Notes: generated by a model not told the origin, from the sequence alone. Shown: positions 23,632 through 32,554, counted from the first letter of the stretch. The stretch: DNA of 35,504 bases from Desulfovibrionales bacterium (GCA_012727715.1 JAAYGN010000046.1:1-35504), one strand, 5' to 3'. Numbers and translations: made by a program.

Positions 23632-24990
23632 ATGGCTAATCCTCTTTTTGCTCCCGAGCTCTTGGAATTACTTAATGCTGGTGATGCTCAGGCATTACAA
23701 GAGGTCGCCAATGCCTTGCATTCAGCCGAAATGGCTGAATTTATTGCGGCATTGGATGATATTGATATTTGGCGCTTATTGTCCTTGTTGCCCAAGCAAC
23801 ACTCTGCTGAAATTTTCTCTCACTTTGATCTTGATCGACAAGTAGAACTGGCAAGTGATGTTAATCGTCAGGCCATGGCCAGAATGCTGGAAGAACTGCC
23901 CCATGATGACCGGGCCGATCTGGTTAATCGCCTGGATCCCCAAGTGGCAGAACAAATATTACCCCTGGTCGCTCGTGCAGAACGCGAAGATATTCGAAAC
24001 CTCGCCAGTTATCCCGAAGGCACGGTTGGCTCCATCATGAGTAGTGACTACGCCACCTTGCGCCCAGGGATGACCATTAAGGAAGCTTTGGAACAGGTCC
24101 GCATTCAGGCCCCCACAAGAGAGACAGTCTATTATATTTATGTTGTTGATGCTGAACATCATTTAATTGGATTTGTGTCTTTGAAAGACTTAATTTTAGC
24201 CAAGCCCATGCAAACTGTAGGCGAAATGATGAATACAGAAGTTATTCATGCTTTTGCCGATGACAATCAGGATACTGCCGCTCAACCCATTGAAAAATTT
24301 GACTTGTTGGCCTTACCTATCGTTAATACTGAAAACAAACTGGTCGGTATTGTTACTGTTGATGATGTTATGGATGTTCAGGAAGCCGAGGCTACCACAG
24401 ACTTTCACAAAATGGGTGGAACAGATCTGGTGGATGTCAGCCTCAAGGACGCTGGCCTTGCAGTACTCTACCGGGCCCGCATTCCTTGGCTCATGGTATT
24501 GGTGTTTATGAATATTTTTTCTGGTGCAGGCATTGCCCACTTTGAAAACACCATTGCAGCCATGTCATCCCTGATTTTCTTTTTACCTCTTTTGATTGAC
24601 TCTGGTGGAAATGCTGGCTCTCAGGCAGCTACCCTCATGGTTCGTGCGTTAGCCATTGGTGATGTACGTTTACGAGACTGGTTTAGTCTTTTACGCAAAG
24701 AATTTCTTATCTCGCTTCTTTTAGGATTGACCATGGCTATGGGAGCCATGCTGTTGGCTGGTTTTCGATCTCCGGAAATCATTGTTCCCATTGGCCTGAC
24801 CATGGTGGCTATTGTGCTTTTTGGCAGTTTGGTAGGTATGAGTCTTCCCTTTCTCTTGGCTACTTTTCGCTGTGATCCGGCCACAGCCAGTGCCCCCCTC
24901 ATTACTTCCATTGCAGACATTGGTGGTGTGCTCATTTATTTTAGTATTTCTACCTGGTGGCTGCGTGATTTAGTTAACACAGCGGGATAG
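23632..24990 (+). CDS. mgtE: Magnesium channel/transporter MgtE
   Basis: This is an inner-membrane Mg2+ channel gated by cytoplasmic Mg2+. The N-terminal superhelical MgtE_N domain (about 20-120, with HFDLDRQVEL and LPHDDRADLVNRL) is followed by a CBS pair (about 125-245, SIMSSDYATL and MMNTEVI...VGIVTVDDVMDV). Then come five membrane segments with the pore motif PLLIDSGGNAGSQAATLMVRAL and the C-terminal DPATASAPLITSIADIGGVLIYF. The open frame extends upstream, but ATG 23632 has AAGGA 8 nt upstream and gives the normal ~450-residue length; ATG 23626 is the alternative. The stop is 1 nt from the stop of the convergent nadK. Confidence 0.95.
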   Translation: MANPLFAPELLELLNAGDAQALQEVANALHSAEMAEFIAALDDIDIWRLLSLLPKQHSAEIFSHFDLDRQVELASDVNRQAMARMLEELPHDDRADLVNRLDPQVAEQILPLVARAEREDIRNLASYPEGTVGSIMSSDYATLRPGMTIKEALEQVRIQAPTRETVYYIYVVDAEHHLIGFVSLKDLILAKPMQTVGEMMNTEVIHAFADDNQDTAAQPIEKFDLLALPIVNTENKLVGIVTVDDVMDVQEAEATTDFHKMGGTDLVDVSLKDAGLAVLYRARIPWLMVLVFMNIFSGAGIAHFENTIAAMSSLIFFLPLLIDSGGNAGSQAATLMVRALAIGDVRLRDWFSLLRKEFLISLLLGLTMAMGAMLLAGFRSPEIIVPIGLTMVAIVLFGSLVGMSLPFLLATFRCDPATASAPLITSIADIGGVLIYFSISTWWLRDLVNTAG

Positions 24991-24991
24991 T

Positions 24992-25837
24992 CTAACTTTC
25001 TCGTATAAAACCTTTGGATTTAAGTTTGTGTGCATAATGGGAGTGCAACGGACGAACCAAAAGCAGGCGTTTTTGTGCTCGAGAGGCGATGACCTTATCC
25101 CCAGTTCGTAAAACTACTCCTGTTTGACCATCCTGGGTGAGATATACCTTGGAGTCTGCTTCCAAGACCTCTACATGCAAATCATCTTCAAAAGGTAGAA
25201 TCATGGGCCGGAAAGCATGCAAAAAAGGACAAATAGGCGTTAAGGCAAAAACATCCAGTTCCGGATAAATGAGAGGACCACCAGCAGAAATGGAATACCC
25301 TGATGATCCGGTAGGGGTAGCCACAATCATGCCATCAGCTCGCACCATCCCCAAATGGTCCCGACCATACCACATATTAAGGCGAATCATGCGTGCCAGG
25401 CTACCACAACTGATAACCAGGTCATTCACAGCATAGCCCTGATAAAACTCCTGCTCGTGACGAAATACCTTGAAACTGACCACCAATCGGGAAGAAAGGG
25501 CATATTGACCAACAACAATGTCCTCCAAAGTACCTTGCCAATCTTCAGGTGACAACTCGGTTAAAAAACCTACCTTGCCCAAATTGAGGCCCAGAACAGG
25601 AATTTCCCGTTCCAATACTCCCCGGGCCACTCCTAAAAGAGTTCCATCCCCGCCCAAGGTCAAAACCATGTCCACATTATCCCAGTCAGCTTCCAGGGAA
25701 GTATTTTTTGTGGCTTGAAAAATAGTGGATATGCACCCATTTTTTCTAAGCCAGTCTTGAATTTCAAGAGCCATTTGTGCGGCCAACTCATTACCGACCA
25801 TATGGACCAACATCATCTGCTTTAGAGTGCTCTTCAT
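24992..25837 (-). CDS. nadK: NAD kinase
   Basis: This enzyme phosphorylates NAD to NADP using ATP or polyphosphate. The protein shows LGGDGTLLGVA with GGDGT (62-66, catalytic Asp64), LGLNLGKVGFLTE, VNDLVI (NE/D-like) and VRADGMIVATPTGSSGYSISAGGPLIYP for NAD binding. The length of 281 residues is normal. No clear SD precedes the ATG. It lies 28 nt downstream of der on the same strand and is the likely last gene of the mtnA-der-nadK run; its stop is 1 nt from that of the convergent mgtE, with no room for a terminator. Confidence 0.96.
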   Translation of the reverse strand: MKSTLKQMMLVHMVGNELAAQMALEIQDWLRKNGCISTIFQATKNTSLEADWDNVDMVLTLGGDGTLLGVARGVLEREIPVLGLNLGKVGFLTELSPEDWQGTLEDIVVGQYALSSRLVVSFKVFRHEQEFYQGYAVNDLVISCGSLARMIRLNMWYGRDHLGMVRADGMIVATPTGSSGYSISAGGPLIYPELDVFALTPICPFLHAFRPMILPFEDDLHVEVLEADSKVYLTQDGQTGVVLRTGDKVIASRAQKRLLLVRPLHSHYAHKLKSKGFIRES

Positions 25838-25865
25838 TTTTTACAATACTATTTTACCACAGGAT

Positions 25866-27218
25866 TTATTTTTGATTATGGCTGGACCGGAAAACCATAC
25901 GCAAAGGCACCTTGTCCAAACGAAAAACCTTGCGCAACTGATTTTCCAGATAACGAACATAAGTGCCGGCAAAAAGTTTTTCGTCATTAACAAAAAAAAC
26001 AAAGGTTGGTGGCTGGGCAGCGGCCTGAGTCATATAATAAATCTTGCCCCGTCGCCCCTTGACTACCGGAGGCTGGTGACGCTCCATAACCAATTTCACC
26101 AGCCGATTTAATTCCCCGGTGCCAATGCGTACCTGGCACTGTTGCCACAACTTTTCTATCAGAGGTATGAGCCCACCCAGGCCAGCCCTGGTAATAGAGG
26201 AAGAATAAAGTATGGGCACATGAGCACAAAAGGCAAAGTCGTGGACCACTTCCTGACGCGCTCTGGCCAATTGGTCTTTGGTTAACAGGTCAATTTTGTT
26301 CATAACAATGATAAAGGGAATTTTTTCTGTATCCAAAAAAGCAAGCAGGCGTTTATCCTGGCTAACGACTCCACCTACAATATCCAATACTAAAACGACA
26401 ACATCTGCTCTTTTGGCGGCCTGAAAAGCACGCACCACACTAAAATATTCTAAAGATTCCGTGACCTTGGGTTTGCGCCGTACTCCAGCGGTATCCACCA
26501 AGGTATAGGTCTTTCCTCCCTGCACAATATTCACATCCACCGAGTCTCGCGTTGTGCCGGCCTGGGGGCTGACGATAAGCCGTTTTTTACCCACCAAGGC
26601 ATTGATAATAGAAGATTTGCCAGCATTGGGGCGCCCTAAAAAGGCAATTTTTCGCCCCGCCTGTACGCCGTCCTCTGCAGACACACCTTCCTTGGGCAAA
26701 GCTTCAGGCAATGCCTGTTCAGGCAAAGCCTCTTCAATGGCGTCGCGCAAGGAGTAGATACCAAAGCCATGAGCTGCCGACACCGCCTGCATGGCAAAAC
26801 CCAGAGCAAAAAACTCACTGCTCAAAATTTCCTCTTGTTCCGGTCCATCAATTTTATTGATGACCAAAAGCACTTTTTGTCCTGATTGGCGCAAAAATTG
26901 GGCAACTTGCTCATCTTGAGGATGCAGTCCGTCACGCCCATCGACCACAAAAAGTATCAGATCCGCACTGCCCATAGCTTCTCTGACCTGCTCAAAAATA
27001 TCCAGTTCCAGCTCATCACTGGTTTGAGGGACAATGCCGCCAGTATCGACCAACATATAGCTGAGCCTATCACCTTGGACCTCATGAAAAATGGAATCTC
27101 GGGTCACCCCAGGCAAATCATGAGTAATGGAGACACGTTTTTTTATCAGACGATTAAATAAGGTGGATTTGCCCACATTGGGCCGACCCACAAGGGCTAC
27201 CAAGGGTAAGGTATTCAT
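25866..27218 (-). CDS. der: Ribosome-associated GTPase Der (EngA)
   Basis: A tandem-GTPase required for 50S ribosome assembly. Two G domains: the first P-loop GRPNVGKST (11-19) with DTGG and NKID, the second GRPNAGKSS (195-203) with DTAG and NKID. A KH-like C-terminal domain follows (PPVVKGRRGKIYYMTQ...PPTFVFFVND). The inter-domain linker carries a short repeated Leu-Pro-Glu pattern (ALPEQALPEALPKEG). The length of 450 residues is normal. It starts 2 nt after mtnA ends. Confidence 0.97.
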   Translation of the reverse strand: MNTLPLVALVGRPNVGKSTLFNRLIKKRVSITHDLPGVTRDSIFHEVQGDRLSYMLVDTGGIVPQTSDELELDIFEQVREAMGSADLILFVVDGRDGLHPQDEQVAQFLRQSGQKVLLVINKIDGPEQEEILSSEFFALGFAMQAVSAAHGFGIYSLRDAIEEALPEQALPEALPKEGVSAEDGVQAGRKIAFLGRPNAGKSSIINALVGKKRLIVSPQAGTTRDSVDVNIVQGGKTYTLVDTAGVRRKPKVTESLEYFSVVRAFQAAKRADVVVLVLDIVGGVVSQDKRLLAFLDTEKIPFIIVMNKIDLLTKDQLARARQEVVHDFAFCAHVPILYSSSITRAGLGGLIPLIEKLWQQCQVRIGTGELNRLVKLVMERHQPPVVKGRRGKIYYMTQAAAQPPTFVFFVNDEKLFAGTYVRYLENQLRKVFRLDKVPLRMVFRSSHNQK

Positions 27219-27220
27219 AA

Positions 27221-28255
27221 TTATAACTCTTGGCCGATCATCTCGGCTATACTGTGAGAATAAGGAGGATAAAGCACGCCACGTTCGGTGATCAGAGCAT
27301 CAATCAAGGCATGATCCGTAACATCAAAGGCAAAGTTGAACACAGGTACATCTAGGGGAGTAATTTGAGTTGCCCCCACATGAGTCACTTCCAAAGGCGT
27401 ACGCTCTTCAATGGGAATCAAGGAACCATGGCCAATGGTTAGGTCAAAGGTGGAACTGGGGGCGGCCACATAAAAGGGAATGCCATAGTGCTTGGCCAAG
27501 ATAGCTACCCCTGAGGTACCGATTTTATTGGCCACATCACCATTAGCCACAATACGGTCAGCCCCAACCACAACCTTATCCACCATGCCACGCTGCATCA
27601 GCAGAGCGCAGGCATTATCACAAGCAACAGTCACGGCAATGCCATCTTGCTGCAACTCATAGGCAGTAAGGCGGGCACCTTGTAAAAACGGTCTGGTTTC
27701 ATTGGCAATAACTGAAATATTTTTCCCCATATCCACTGCCCCACGAATAACACCAAGAGCTGTACCATATCCGGCAGTAGCCAGAGCGCCGGCATTGCAA
27801 TGGGTCATGACTGTATCCCCATCTTGCAAAAGTTCGCTCCCCAAGCGTCCCATGATTTTATTCATGGCAATATCGTTTTGATGCATTGCTTGAGCCTGAT
27901 CAAGCCAAAGTGTAGCCAGTTTGTCTGGTTCTGTAACCCCTGCTCCTTTAGCGCGCATGGTTTGTACTGCCCAGGTCAAATTTACAGCTGTTGGTCGGGC
28001 CTGGGCCAAAAGATCCAACAAGGATTCAAGCTCAAACATCCAGTTTGCACCAGCCCTTTGCGCCTCCTCAAGAGCAAGACAACATCCATAAGCCGCACAA
28101 ACCCCAATGGCTGGTGCACCGCGCACGACCATGGTTTGTAAAGCAAAGATGACCTCCTGTACTGTCCGGCATACAAAACTCTCCTCAATCAAGGGGAGTT
28201 TACGCTGATCCAAAAGGAGTAACACTCCGTTTTCAAAACGAATATGATCGTCCAT
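27221..28255 (-). CDS. mtnA: S-methyl-5-thioribose-1-phosphate isomerase
   Basis: This converts methylthioribose-1-phosphate to methylthioribulose-1-phosphate in methionine salvage. Motifs: [13 protein letters not shown] (45-57), [18 protein letters not shown] with catalytic Cys153, [16 protein letters not shown], and [20 protein letters not shown] with catalytic Asp233, then [12 protein letters not shown]. The distinction from eIF2B-related ribose-1,5-bisphosphate isomerase rests on length (344) and the Cys/Asp context. No other methionine salvage gene is nearby. In anaerobes this enzyme also serves in MTA-isoprenoid or DHAP shunts, so the pathway is open. GAGG lies about 8 nt before the ATG. 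Confidence 0.94.
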   Translation of the reverse strand: MDDHIRFENGVLLLLDQRKLPLIEESFVCRTVQEVIFALQTMVVRGAPAIGVCAAYGCCLALEEAQRAGANWMFELESLLDLLAQARPTAVNLTWAVQTMRAKGAGVTEPDKLATLWLDQAQAMHQNDIAMNKIMGRLGSELLQDGDTVMTHCNAGALATAGYGTALGVIRGAVDMGKNISVIANETRPFLQGARLTAYELQQDGIAVTVACDNACALLMQRGMVDKVVVGADRIVANGDVANKIGTSGVAILAKHYGIPFYVAAPSSTFDLTIGHGSLIPIEERTPLEVTHVGATQITPLDVPVFNFAFDVTDHALIDALITERGVLYPPYSHSIAEMIGQEL

Positions 28256-28290
28256 AACCCAGACCTCAATATGCTAAAAAGTGTATCGCC

Positions 28291-28324
28291 AATAAAAAAC
28301 CGGACCACAAAGTAGCCCGGTTTT
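28291..28324 (-). terminator. Rho-independent terminator after the parvulin gene
   Basis: Perfect 8-bp arms AAAACCGG (28296-28303) and CCGGTTTT (28317-28324) with a 13-nt loop. Read on the minus strand it continues TTTTTTATT. It separates the parvulin gene from mtnA. The stem is nearly symmetric, so it could act weakly in both directions. Confidence 0.8.
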
Positions 28325-28347
28325 CAAGTATTCAAAATAAAAAAGGA

Positions 28348-28629
28348 TCAAGAACGTTCGGTTACTTCGACCAAATGATAGCCAAACTGGGTCTTGACCG
28401 GGCCATGGACCACACCCACAGCCTCATTAAAACAGACCTGATCAAATTCGGGAACCATTTGCCCAGGAAGAAAAAAACCCAGATCTCCGCCATTTTTTCC
28501 TGAAGGGCATTGTGAATATTCGCGAGCCAGATCGGCAAAATCCTCACCGTCATTAACAATTTTATCTTTCAATGATTGGCAGACTTCTTCAGTTGCCACC
28601 AAAATGTGTCGCGCACGTGCTTTGGCCAT
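28348..28629 (-). CDS. ppiC: Parvulin-type peptidyl-prolyl cis-trans isomerase (PpiC-like), 93 aa
   Basis: A single-domain cytoplasmic parvulin that catalyses proline isomerisation. It has RARHILVATEEVC at the N-terminus, FADLAREYSQCPSGKNGGDLGFFLPGQMVPEFDQVCF in the middle, and VKTQFGYHLVEV at the end, the full parvulin signature with no signal peptide or trigger domain. AAGGAG lies 6 nt before the ATG. A terminator follows, so it is likely monocistronic. It is divergent from the hydantoinase-like gene. Confidence 0.95.
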   Translation of the reverse strand: MAKARARHILVATEEVCQSLKDKIVNDGEDFADLAREYSQCPSGKNGGDLGFFLPGQMVPEFDQVCFNEAVGVVHGPVKTQFGYHLVEVTERS

Positions 28630-28790
28630 GGAATTCTCCTTGTTTATTTTTGTGGCCTCCTACCTGGATGCGTACTTCTTGGCAAGTTCAGGAATACCTC
28701 CAGCAGTATACCCAATATGGCCGGGGTTTACGAAACAGGATGAAATCCTTATGCAAGCTTCTATTATTATCAAGGTGAGTTACGTATATC

Positions 28791-30482
28791 ATGCATACCC
28801 CAACACTTGTCATCGGCATTGACACTGGTGGCACCTACACTGATGCAGTCCTTGTCAACCTCAAGACCAAGGATGTGCTGGCCTGGGCCAAGGAACCAAC
28901 CACAACCCACAACCCAGCCCTGGCCATTAAAAAAACTTTGGCCGCTATCCTGGATAAATCCCATATTAACCCAGGTAGTATTGATCTCGTCATTGTCTCC
29001 ACTACCCTGGCTACCAACGCCCTGGTGGAAAATCAGGGCGCAGAAGTAGGACTTTTGGTCATTGGCCATGACCAGCGTCTGGATGTGCCTGTTACAGATT
29101 TTCGCTATATTCCCGGTGGACACAAAGCCAGGCGCATTGAATCTGAACCTTTGGGTATGGACTATTTGGTGCAAGCCATCAGGGCCATGCAAGATCATGT
29201 CGATACGTATGCCATTTGTGCCATGCTCGCCTTTGATGATCCCAGCCATGAGTTGGTGGCTGCCAAAGCCATAGAACTCCTGGACCCCAAACCTGTATTT
29301 TCATCCCATCAGGCCAGTACCAGACCCGGTTTTCGTGAACGGGCCACCACGGCGGTACTCAATGCCCGGCTGTTACCAGTCATGCAAAATTTTTTAACAA
29401 GCATCAGCCAGACCATGATGGAGCTCGGTCTAAGCTGCCCTGTGGGCATTGCTCGAGGTGATTGCAGGGTCATGAGTTTAGATCAGGCTGTGCGTAATTC
29501 ATCTTCCACTGTGGCCAGTGGTCCAGCAGCCACTGCTGTTTTTGGCGCTTCCATTGCGCAAGGACAAACAACTGTTGTTGTGGATGTAGGGGGCACCACC
29601 TCGGACATCACCTTAATTTGTGATGGTCAGCCTGTCATTCGTGAGGATGGCATGGTTGTGGGCTCCTGGTCCACTCATGTGCGCGCTGTGGAAATGCGTA
29701 CTGTGGGCCTTGGAGGAGATAGCCTGATCTCTGTTGAGCATGGTAATTTGAGCATTGGCCCAGCTCGAGTTCTGCCCATGAGCCAGGTCCACGCCCAAGT
29801 CGTAAAGAATGATGATCTGCAAACCTTGGCCAATCCTGTGCTCTGGCTTGGTCCAGGCCTTGACTCCCAATGTCTTGCTCTTGCTCCAGGCCAAGATCCA
29901 GGTACAGATCCTCTACTACTGCAACTGGCCAAGGACGGGCCAAGTACACCCCAAGCGCTACGCCTTACACTGGGTGTGGCTGAGTCCACCTTGAACAAGT
30001 CCATTGCCCGTTTGCAAGGAGCACATAAAATTATCACCTGTGGCTTTACCCCTACAGATGCCCTGCATGTGCTGGGCAAATTGACATTGGGAGACGTACA
30101 GCTGGCTCACAAAAGCGCACTCATTTTGGGCCAGCTTCTGGGTCTTGAAGCTGTAGATTTCTGCCAGCAGATTTTGCTTCAGGCCCAGGATATTCTGGCC
30201 ATGACCCTACTCACTGCCCTGGGTGATCAAGAACTGGGTCCAGTCCTGACCAGGGCCTTACAACAAAAAAAATGGACCTCTTTGCTGGACATCACGATTC
30301 GCCTCAAGCCCCAAATCATCGGTATTGGTGCCGCAGCTCCCTATCTTCTGCCTGATGTGGCTGATAAATTGGGCACCAAAGTACTCTTTCCCGAGTATTA
30401 TCAAGTGGGCAATGCCTTGGGTGCGGCGTACATGGATATTAAAATGATTAACCATAACCAGGACAACCATCATGCACTTTAA
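28791..30482 (+). CDS. Hydantoinase/oxoprolinase-family (HyuA-like) ATPase, 563 aa
   Basis: HyuA-family proteins are ASKHA-fold ATPases opening cyclic amides (hydantoins, 5-oxoproline) or carboxylating ketones. The N-terminal phosphate-binding loop GIDTGGTYTDAVLV (9-22), STTLATNALVE, the second phosphate loop VVVDVGGTTSDITLI (about 263-277), and EMRTVGLGGDSLISVE are all present. At 563 residues it is shorter than the usual bacterial ~690-residue HyuA and lacks part of the C-terminal region. No HyuB partner follows; instead it overlaps a 110-residue unknown protein by 11 nt. The substrate is unknown. The start has only a distant SD (AAGGTG, about 13 nt). Confidence 0.88.
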   Translation: MHTPTLVIGIDTGGTYTDAVLVNLKTKDVLAWAKEPTTTHNPALAIKKTLAAILDKSHINPGSIDLVIVSTTLATNALVENQGAEVGLLVIGHDQRLDVPVTDFRYIPGGHKARRIESEPLGMDYLVQAIRAMQDHVDTYAICAMLAFDDPSHELVAAKAIELLDPKPVFSSHQASTRPGFRERATTAVLNARLLPVMQNFLTSISQTMMELGLSCPVGIARGDCRVMSLDQAVRNSSSTVASGPAATAVFGASIAQGQTTVVVDVGGTTSDITLICDGQPVIREDGMVVGSWSTHVRAVEMRTVGLGGDSLISVEHGNLSIGPARVLPMSQVHAQVVKNDDLQTLANPVLWLGPGLDSQCLALAPGQDPGTDPLLLQLAKDGPSTPQALRLTLGVAESTLNKSIARLQGAHKIITCGFTPTDALHVLGKLTLGDVQLAHKSALILGQLLGLEAVDFCQQILLQAQDILAMTLLTALGDQELGPVLTRALQQKKWTSLLDITIRLKPQIIGIGAAAPYLLPDVADKLGTKVLFPEYYQVGNALGAAYMDIKMINHNQDNHHAL

Positions 30483-30804
30483 GGAACAAAGTTTTGCAGC
30501 AGCCATGGAAGTATGCAGTGAAAATGAACAAGCCCAAGTAGTCCATGCCTGGATTCCGGGTGGGCCGGGCTTTGTGCTCCATGCCTGGGCTGAAATTGAA
30601 GATGCTGTCTATGATTTGACCCACAGCAGGCATCCCGAACGACGCGAGGAGTATTACGCCCGCATGAATGTCAGTGAAAAACTCCTACGCCGCTATGGTC
30701 GGGTCGAATATTTTAGCCTCATGGCAGAAACTGGCAGCATGGGCCCCTTTGACCTGGACTTTTTCTTTGCCCATCAAGTGTCCATGCTCCCAAAAAAAGA
30801 GTAG
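30472..30804 (+). CDS. Uncharacterised 110-aa protein coupled to the HyuA-like gene
   Basis: I do not recognise a named family. It is soluble with no signal peptide. The conserved-looking core is VVHAWIPGGPGF, then LHAWAEIEDAVYDLTHSRHPERREEYYARM, and it ends MGPFDLDFFFAHQ. The HAWxE...YDLT pattern resembles the His and Asp segments of transglutaminase/NlpC-like folds, with Cys15 as a possible third member, but the protein is short and this is only a suggestion. It overlaps the HyuA-like gene by 11 nt, so it is translated from the same message and probably acts in the same step. Confidence 0.8.
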   Translation: MHFKEQSFAAAMEVCSENEQAQVVHAWIPGGPGFVLHAWAEIEDAVYDLTHSRHPERREEYYARMNVSEKLLRRYGRVEYFSLMAETGSMGPFDLDFFFAHQVSMLPKKE

Positions 30805-30917
30805 TCTTGGCTTTGAATTTTACCTTATCTTCAGGCTAGGTTATGGACTCCCTTTAACAAAAAGATAATATATGCGCTTATTCCTTAACTTAAAAATAAA
30901 TTTTCTCTGGAGGGTAT

Positions 30918-32003
30918 ATGGCTGGTTTTGAAGGAACTCAATGGGCTGAATTTCAAGGCCGTTACATGCTTAAAGGATGCTGTTTTGATCTGGTACCCAT
31001 GGCCGACAAGGTTCCAGCAGTATCCAGGTCCATTCACTACGGTCTTTGTTTGGCTTTTGAGGGTATTCGCTATTTTGTCAGCCCTGACCAAGATGGTGCT
31101 TTGCACGTTCGTTTTTTAAATCTTGAAAAAAACTTGCAGCGCTTTCGCCGGGCCATTTCCTTTAATCTGTCCTCGACCCAACAACTTCTGGTACCCACCG
31201 CTCAGGATCTGGAGGCTCTTTTTCTGGAATATCTTCGAGCTCCGGAAATGAGGGACTTTATCCAGGGTATGGCTGATAACCAGGGCCAGGGCTATTTGCG
31301 TCCCTTTACTGTGGATGAAGCACGTTCCATTGGAGTCACCTTTCCTGACAGCCCATCCATTCGCCTGGTAACCTGTACGTATGAGTCTTATATGGGCGAG
31401 CCCTTTAGTGGAGTGGTAGTGCCTCATTTGGTGCGGGCTATTAGTGCCAATGGTACTGGCTGCCTAAAACTTGGGGTCAATTATCTTTTGAGTGTCAAAG
31501 CCATGGATGAAGCCCAAAGTATTGAACCTGAAGCCAGTTCCGCTCTTTTTCTGGATGATCGTTTGGACCTGCCCTTGTGGGATCGGAAAATTACCGAATG
31601 GGATTCATCCTGCTGTCTGGTAGCCCTGACCAATGGCACAGTCATCAAAATTCCCGATGGCCCCCTTATTCTGCCTTCCGTAACCGTCCAGGGCTTGTGT
31701 GCTCTTTTACAAGATCAGGGAGTACGCGTGGAAGAACGCGATCTTTCTTACGGTGAATTTCGGGCCAAAGCTGAAGCCAGTAAGATTGCAGCTGTCTGTT
31801 CTGTGGGCACAGCCGGCATCCTCAATAGAGCCCAGCGTGTGGTTATGGTTGATGAAAACAATGCTCCTTGTGGAGAATTTCGGGCCCAGACAGACCATGA
31901 AATGTACAAAGTCTTGGGTGACATAAGGAGTAGATATTGGGAAATTTACCAGACCAAAATACCGGTTCCCACAGGACAAAAACTTAGCGTGTACGCACTT
32001 TAA
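30918..32003 (+). CDS. Class IV aminotransferase (branched-chain aminotransferase-like)
   Basis: A fold-type IV PLP enzyme of 361 residues. The N-terminal RSIHYGLCLAFEGIRYF matches the HYG-x-x-FEG entry of BCATs. The catalytic lysine is Lys184 in NGTGCLKLGVNYLLSVKAMDEA. The PLP-nitrogen Glu is probably Glu227 (ITEWDSSCC), and ILPSVTVQGLCALLQDQGVRVEERDLSYGEF plus VGTAGILNRAQ complete the family pattern. The usual T-MN-x-F segment after the Glu is replaced by SSCCLVALTNG, so substrate preference may differ from IlvE. GGAGGG lies about 4 nt before the ATG. The 113-nt gap from the preceding gene suggests a separate transcript. Confidence 0.88.
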   Translation: MAGFEGTQWAEFQGRYMLKGCCFDLVPMADKVPAVSRSIHYGLCLAFEGIRYFVSPDQDGALHVRFLNLEKNLQRFRRAISFNLSSTQQLLVPTAQDLEALFLEYLRAPEMRDFIQGMADNQGQGYLRPFTVDEARSIGVTFPDSPSIRLVTCTYESYMGEPFSGVVVPHLVRAISANGTGCLKLGVNYLLSVKAMDEAQSIEPEASSALFLDDRLDLPLWDRKITEWDSSCCLVALTNGTVIKIPDGPLILPSVTVQGLCALLQDQGVRVEERDLSYGEFRAKAEASKIAAVCSVGTAGILNRAQRVVMVDENNAPCGEFRAQTDHEMYKVLGDIRSRYWEIYQTKIPVPTGQKLSVYAL

Positions 32004-32023
32004 AATGCCTTGAGCCATTATTA

Positions 32024-32052
32024 TTGACAGGATTTTCAAGAGACCCTATCAG
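32024..32052 (+). promoter_or_regulatory. Sigma-70 promoter of tRNA-Ala
   Basis: TTGACA (32024-32029), exactly 17 bp, then TATCAG (32047-32052). The predicted start is about 7-8 nt before the mature 5' end at 32067. Confidence 0.75.
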
Positions 32053-32066
32053 GCATTCCACCTTAT

Positions 32067-32142
<76 letters not shown>

Positions 32143-32150
32143 CGAAAGTA

Positions 32151-32182
32151 AATAACCGCTTGAAATAGAGCGGTTATTTTAT
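32151..32182 (+). terminator. Terminator after tRNA-Ala
   Basis: Perfect 10-bp stem AATAACCGCT (32151-32160) / AGCGGTTATT (32169-32178) with an 8-nt loop, running into TTTTATT. Confidence 0.85.
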
Positions 32183-32246
32183 TGTATGCCACCTATTCAG
32201 CTTCAGCAAGACACCTGTCTTGATGTTTGCGCAACTATATTCCTAG

Positions 32247-32384
32247 ATGACTTGGCCTAAAATACTTTGGGAATCACGTTTGCTGGCTATTGAACCCGGC
32301 AGGCTGTGCCTTGTGGAAAGTCAAATCATCTTTATTGACCAAAATCAGCTCAAAAAACTTGACGATAAACATATCTGGCAATAG
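32247..32384 (+). CDS. Possible small ORF between the two tRNA genes, 45 aa
   Basis: An ATG-started frame of 45 codons encodes MTWPKILWESRLLAIEPGR and continues to end in LDDKHIWQ. Its composition looks protein-like, alternating hydrophobic and charged residues. There is no SD upstream, and the tRNA-Arg promoter candidate (TTGACG 32359-32364, TAGCAA 32382-32387) overlaps its end. No family is recognised. It may be a chance frame or a remnant. It occupies most of the otherwise featureless 220-nt stretch between the tRNAs. Confidence 0.2.
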   Translation: MTWPKILWESRLLAIEPGRLCLVESQIIFIDQNQLKKLDDKHIWQ

Positions 32385-32387
32385 CAA
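32359..32387 (+). promoter_or_regulatory. Candidate promoter of tRNA-Arg
   Basis: TTGACG (32359-32364), 17-bp spacer, TAGCAA (32382-32387), ending 16 nt before the mature tRNA. The -10 is weak. Confidence 0.45.
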
Positions 32388-32403
32388 AGACATTCTGCTT
32401 TAC

Positions 32404-32480
32404 GCGCCAGTAGCTCAGGTGGATAGAGCAATTGCCTTCTAAGCAATCGGTCGGGTGTTCGAATCATCCCTGGCGCGCCA
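32404..32480 (+). tRNA. tRNA-Arg (anticodon TCT)
   Basis: A 77-nt cloverleaf with perfect acceptor GCGCCAG/CTGGCGC, G73 and encoded CCA. The D arm contains GCTCAGGTGGATAGAGC. The anticodon stem ATTGC/GCAAT encloses loop CTTCTAA (anticodon TCT, reading AGA). The T arm is GGGTGTTCGAATCATCC. A terminator follows. This tRNA is a frequent integration site in bacteria, but no integrase or duplicated 3' end is seen here. Confidence 0.97.
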
Positions 32481-32487
32481 GTATTTA

Positions 32488-32509
32488 AGCCCTGTACAGG
32501 GCTTTTTTT
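32488..32509 (+). terminator. Terminator after tRNA-Arg
   Basis: The self-complementary 16-mer AGCCCTGTACAGGGCT (32488-32503) folds as a 6-bp stem with loop GTAC and runs into seven T (32503-32509). Confidence 0.9.
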
Positions 32510-32554
32510 CTGCCCAATTTTCATGGATGGCCTGATCCAGACACGCAGCTTTTT

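Noticed and set aside
28572-28822. Plus-strand short frames upstream of the hydantoinase gene
   Set aside because: They overlap the parvulin start on the other strand and have no SD or domain.
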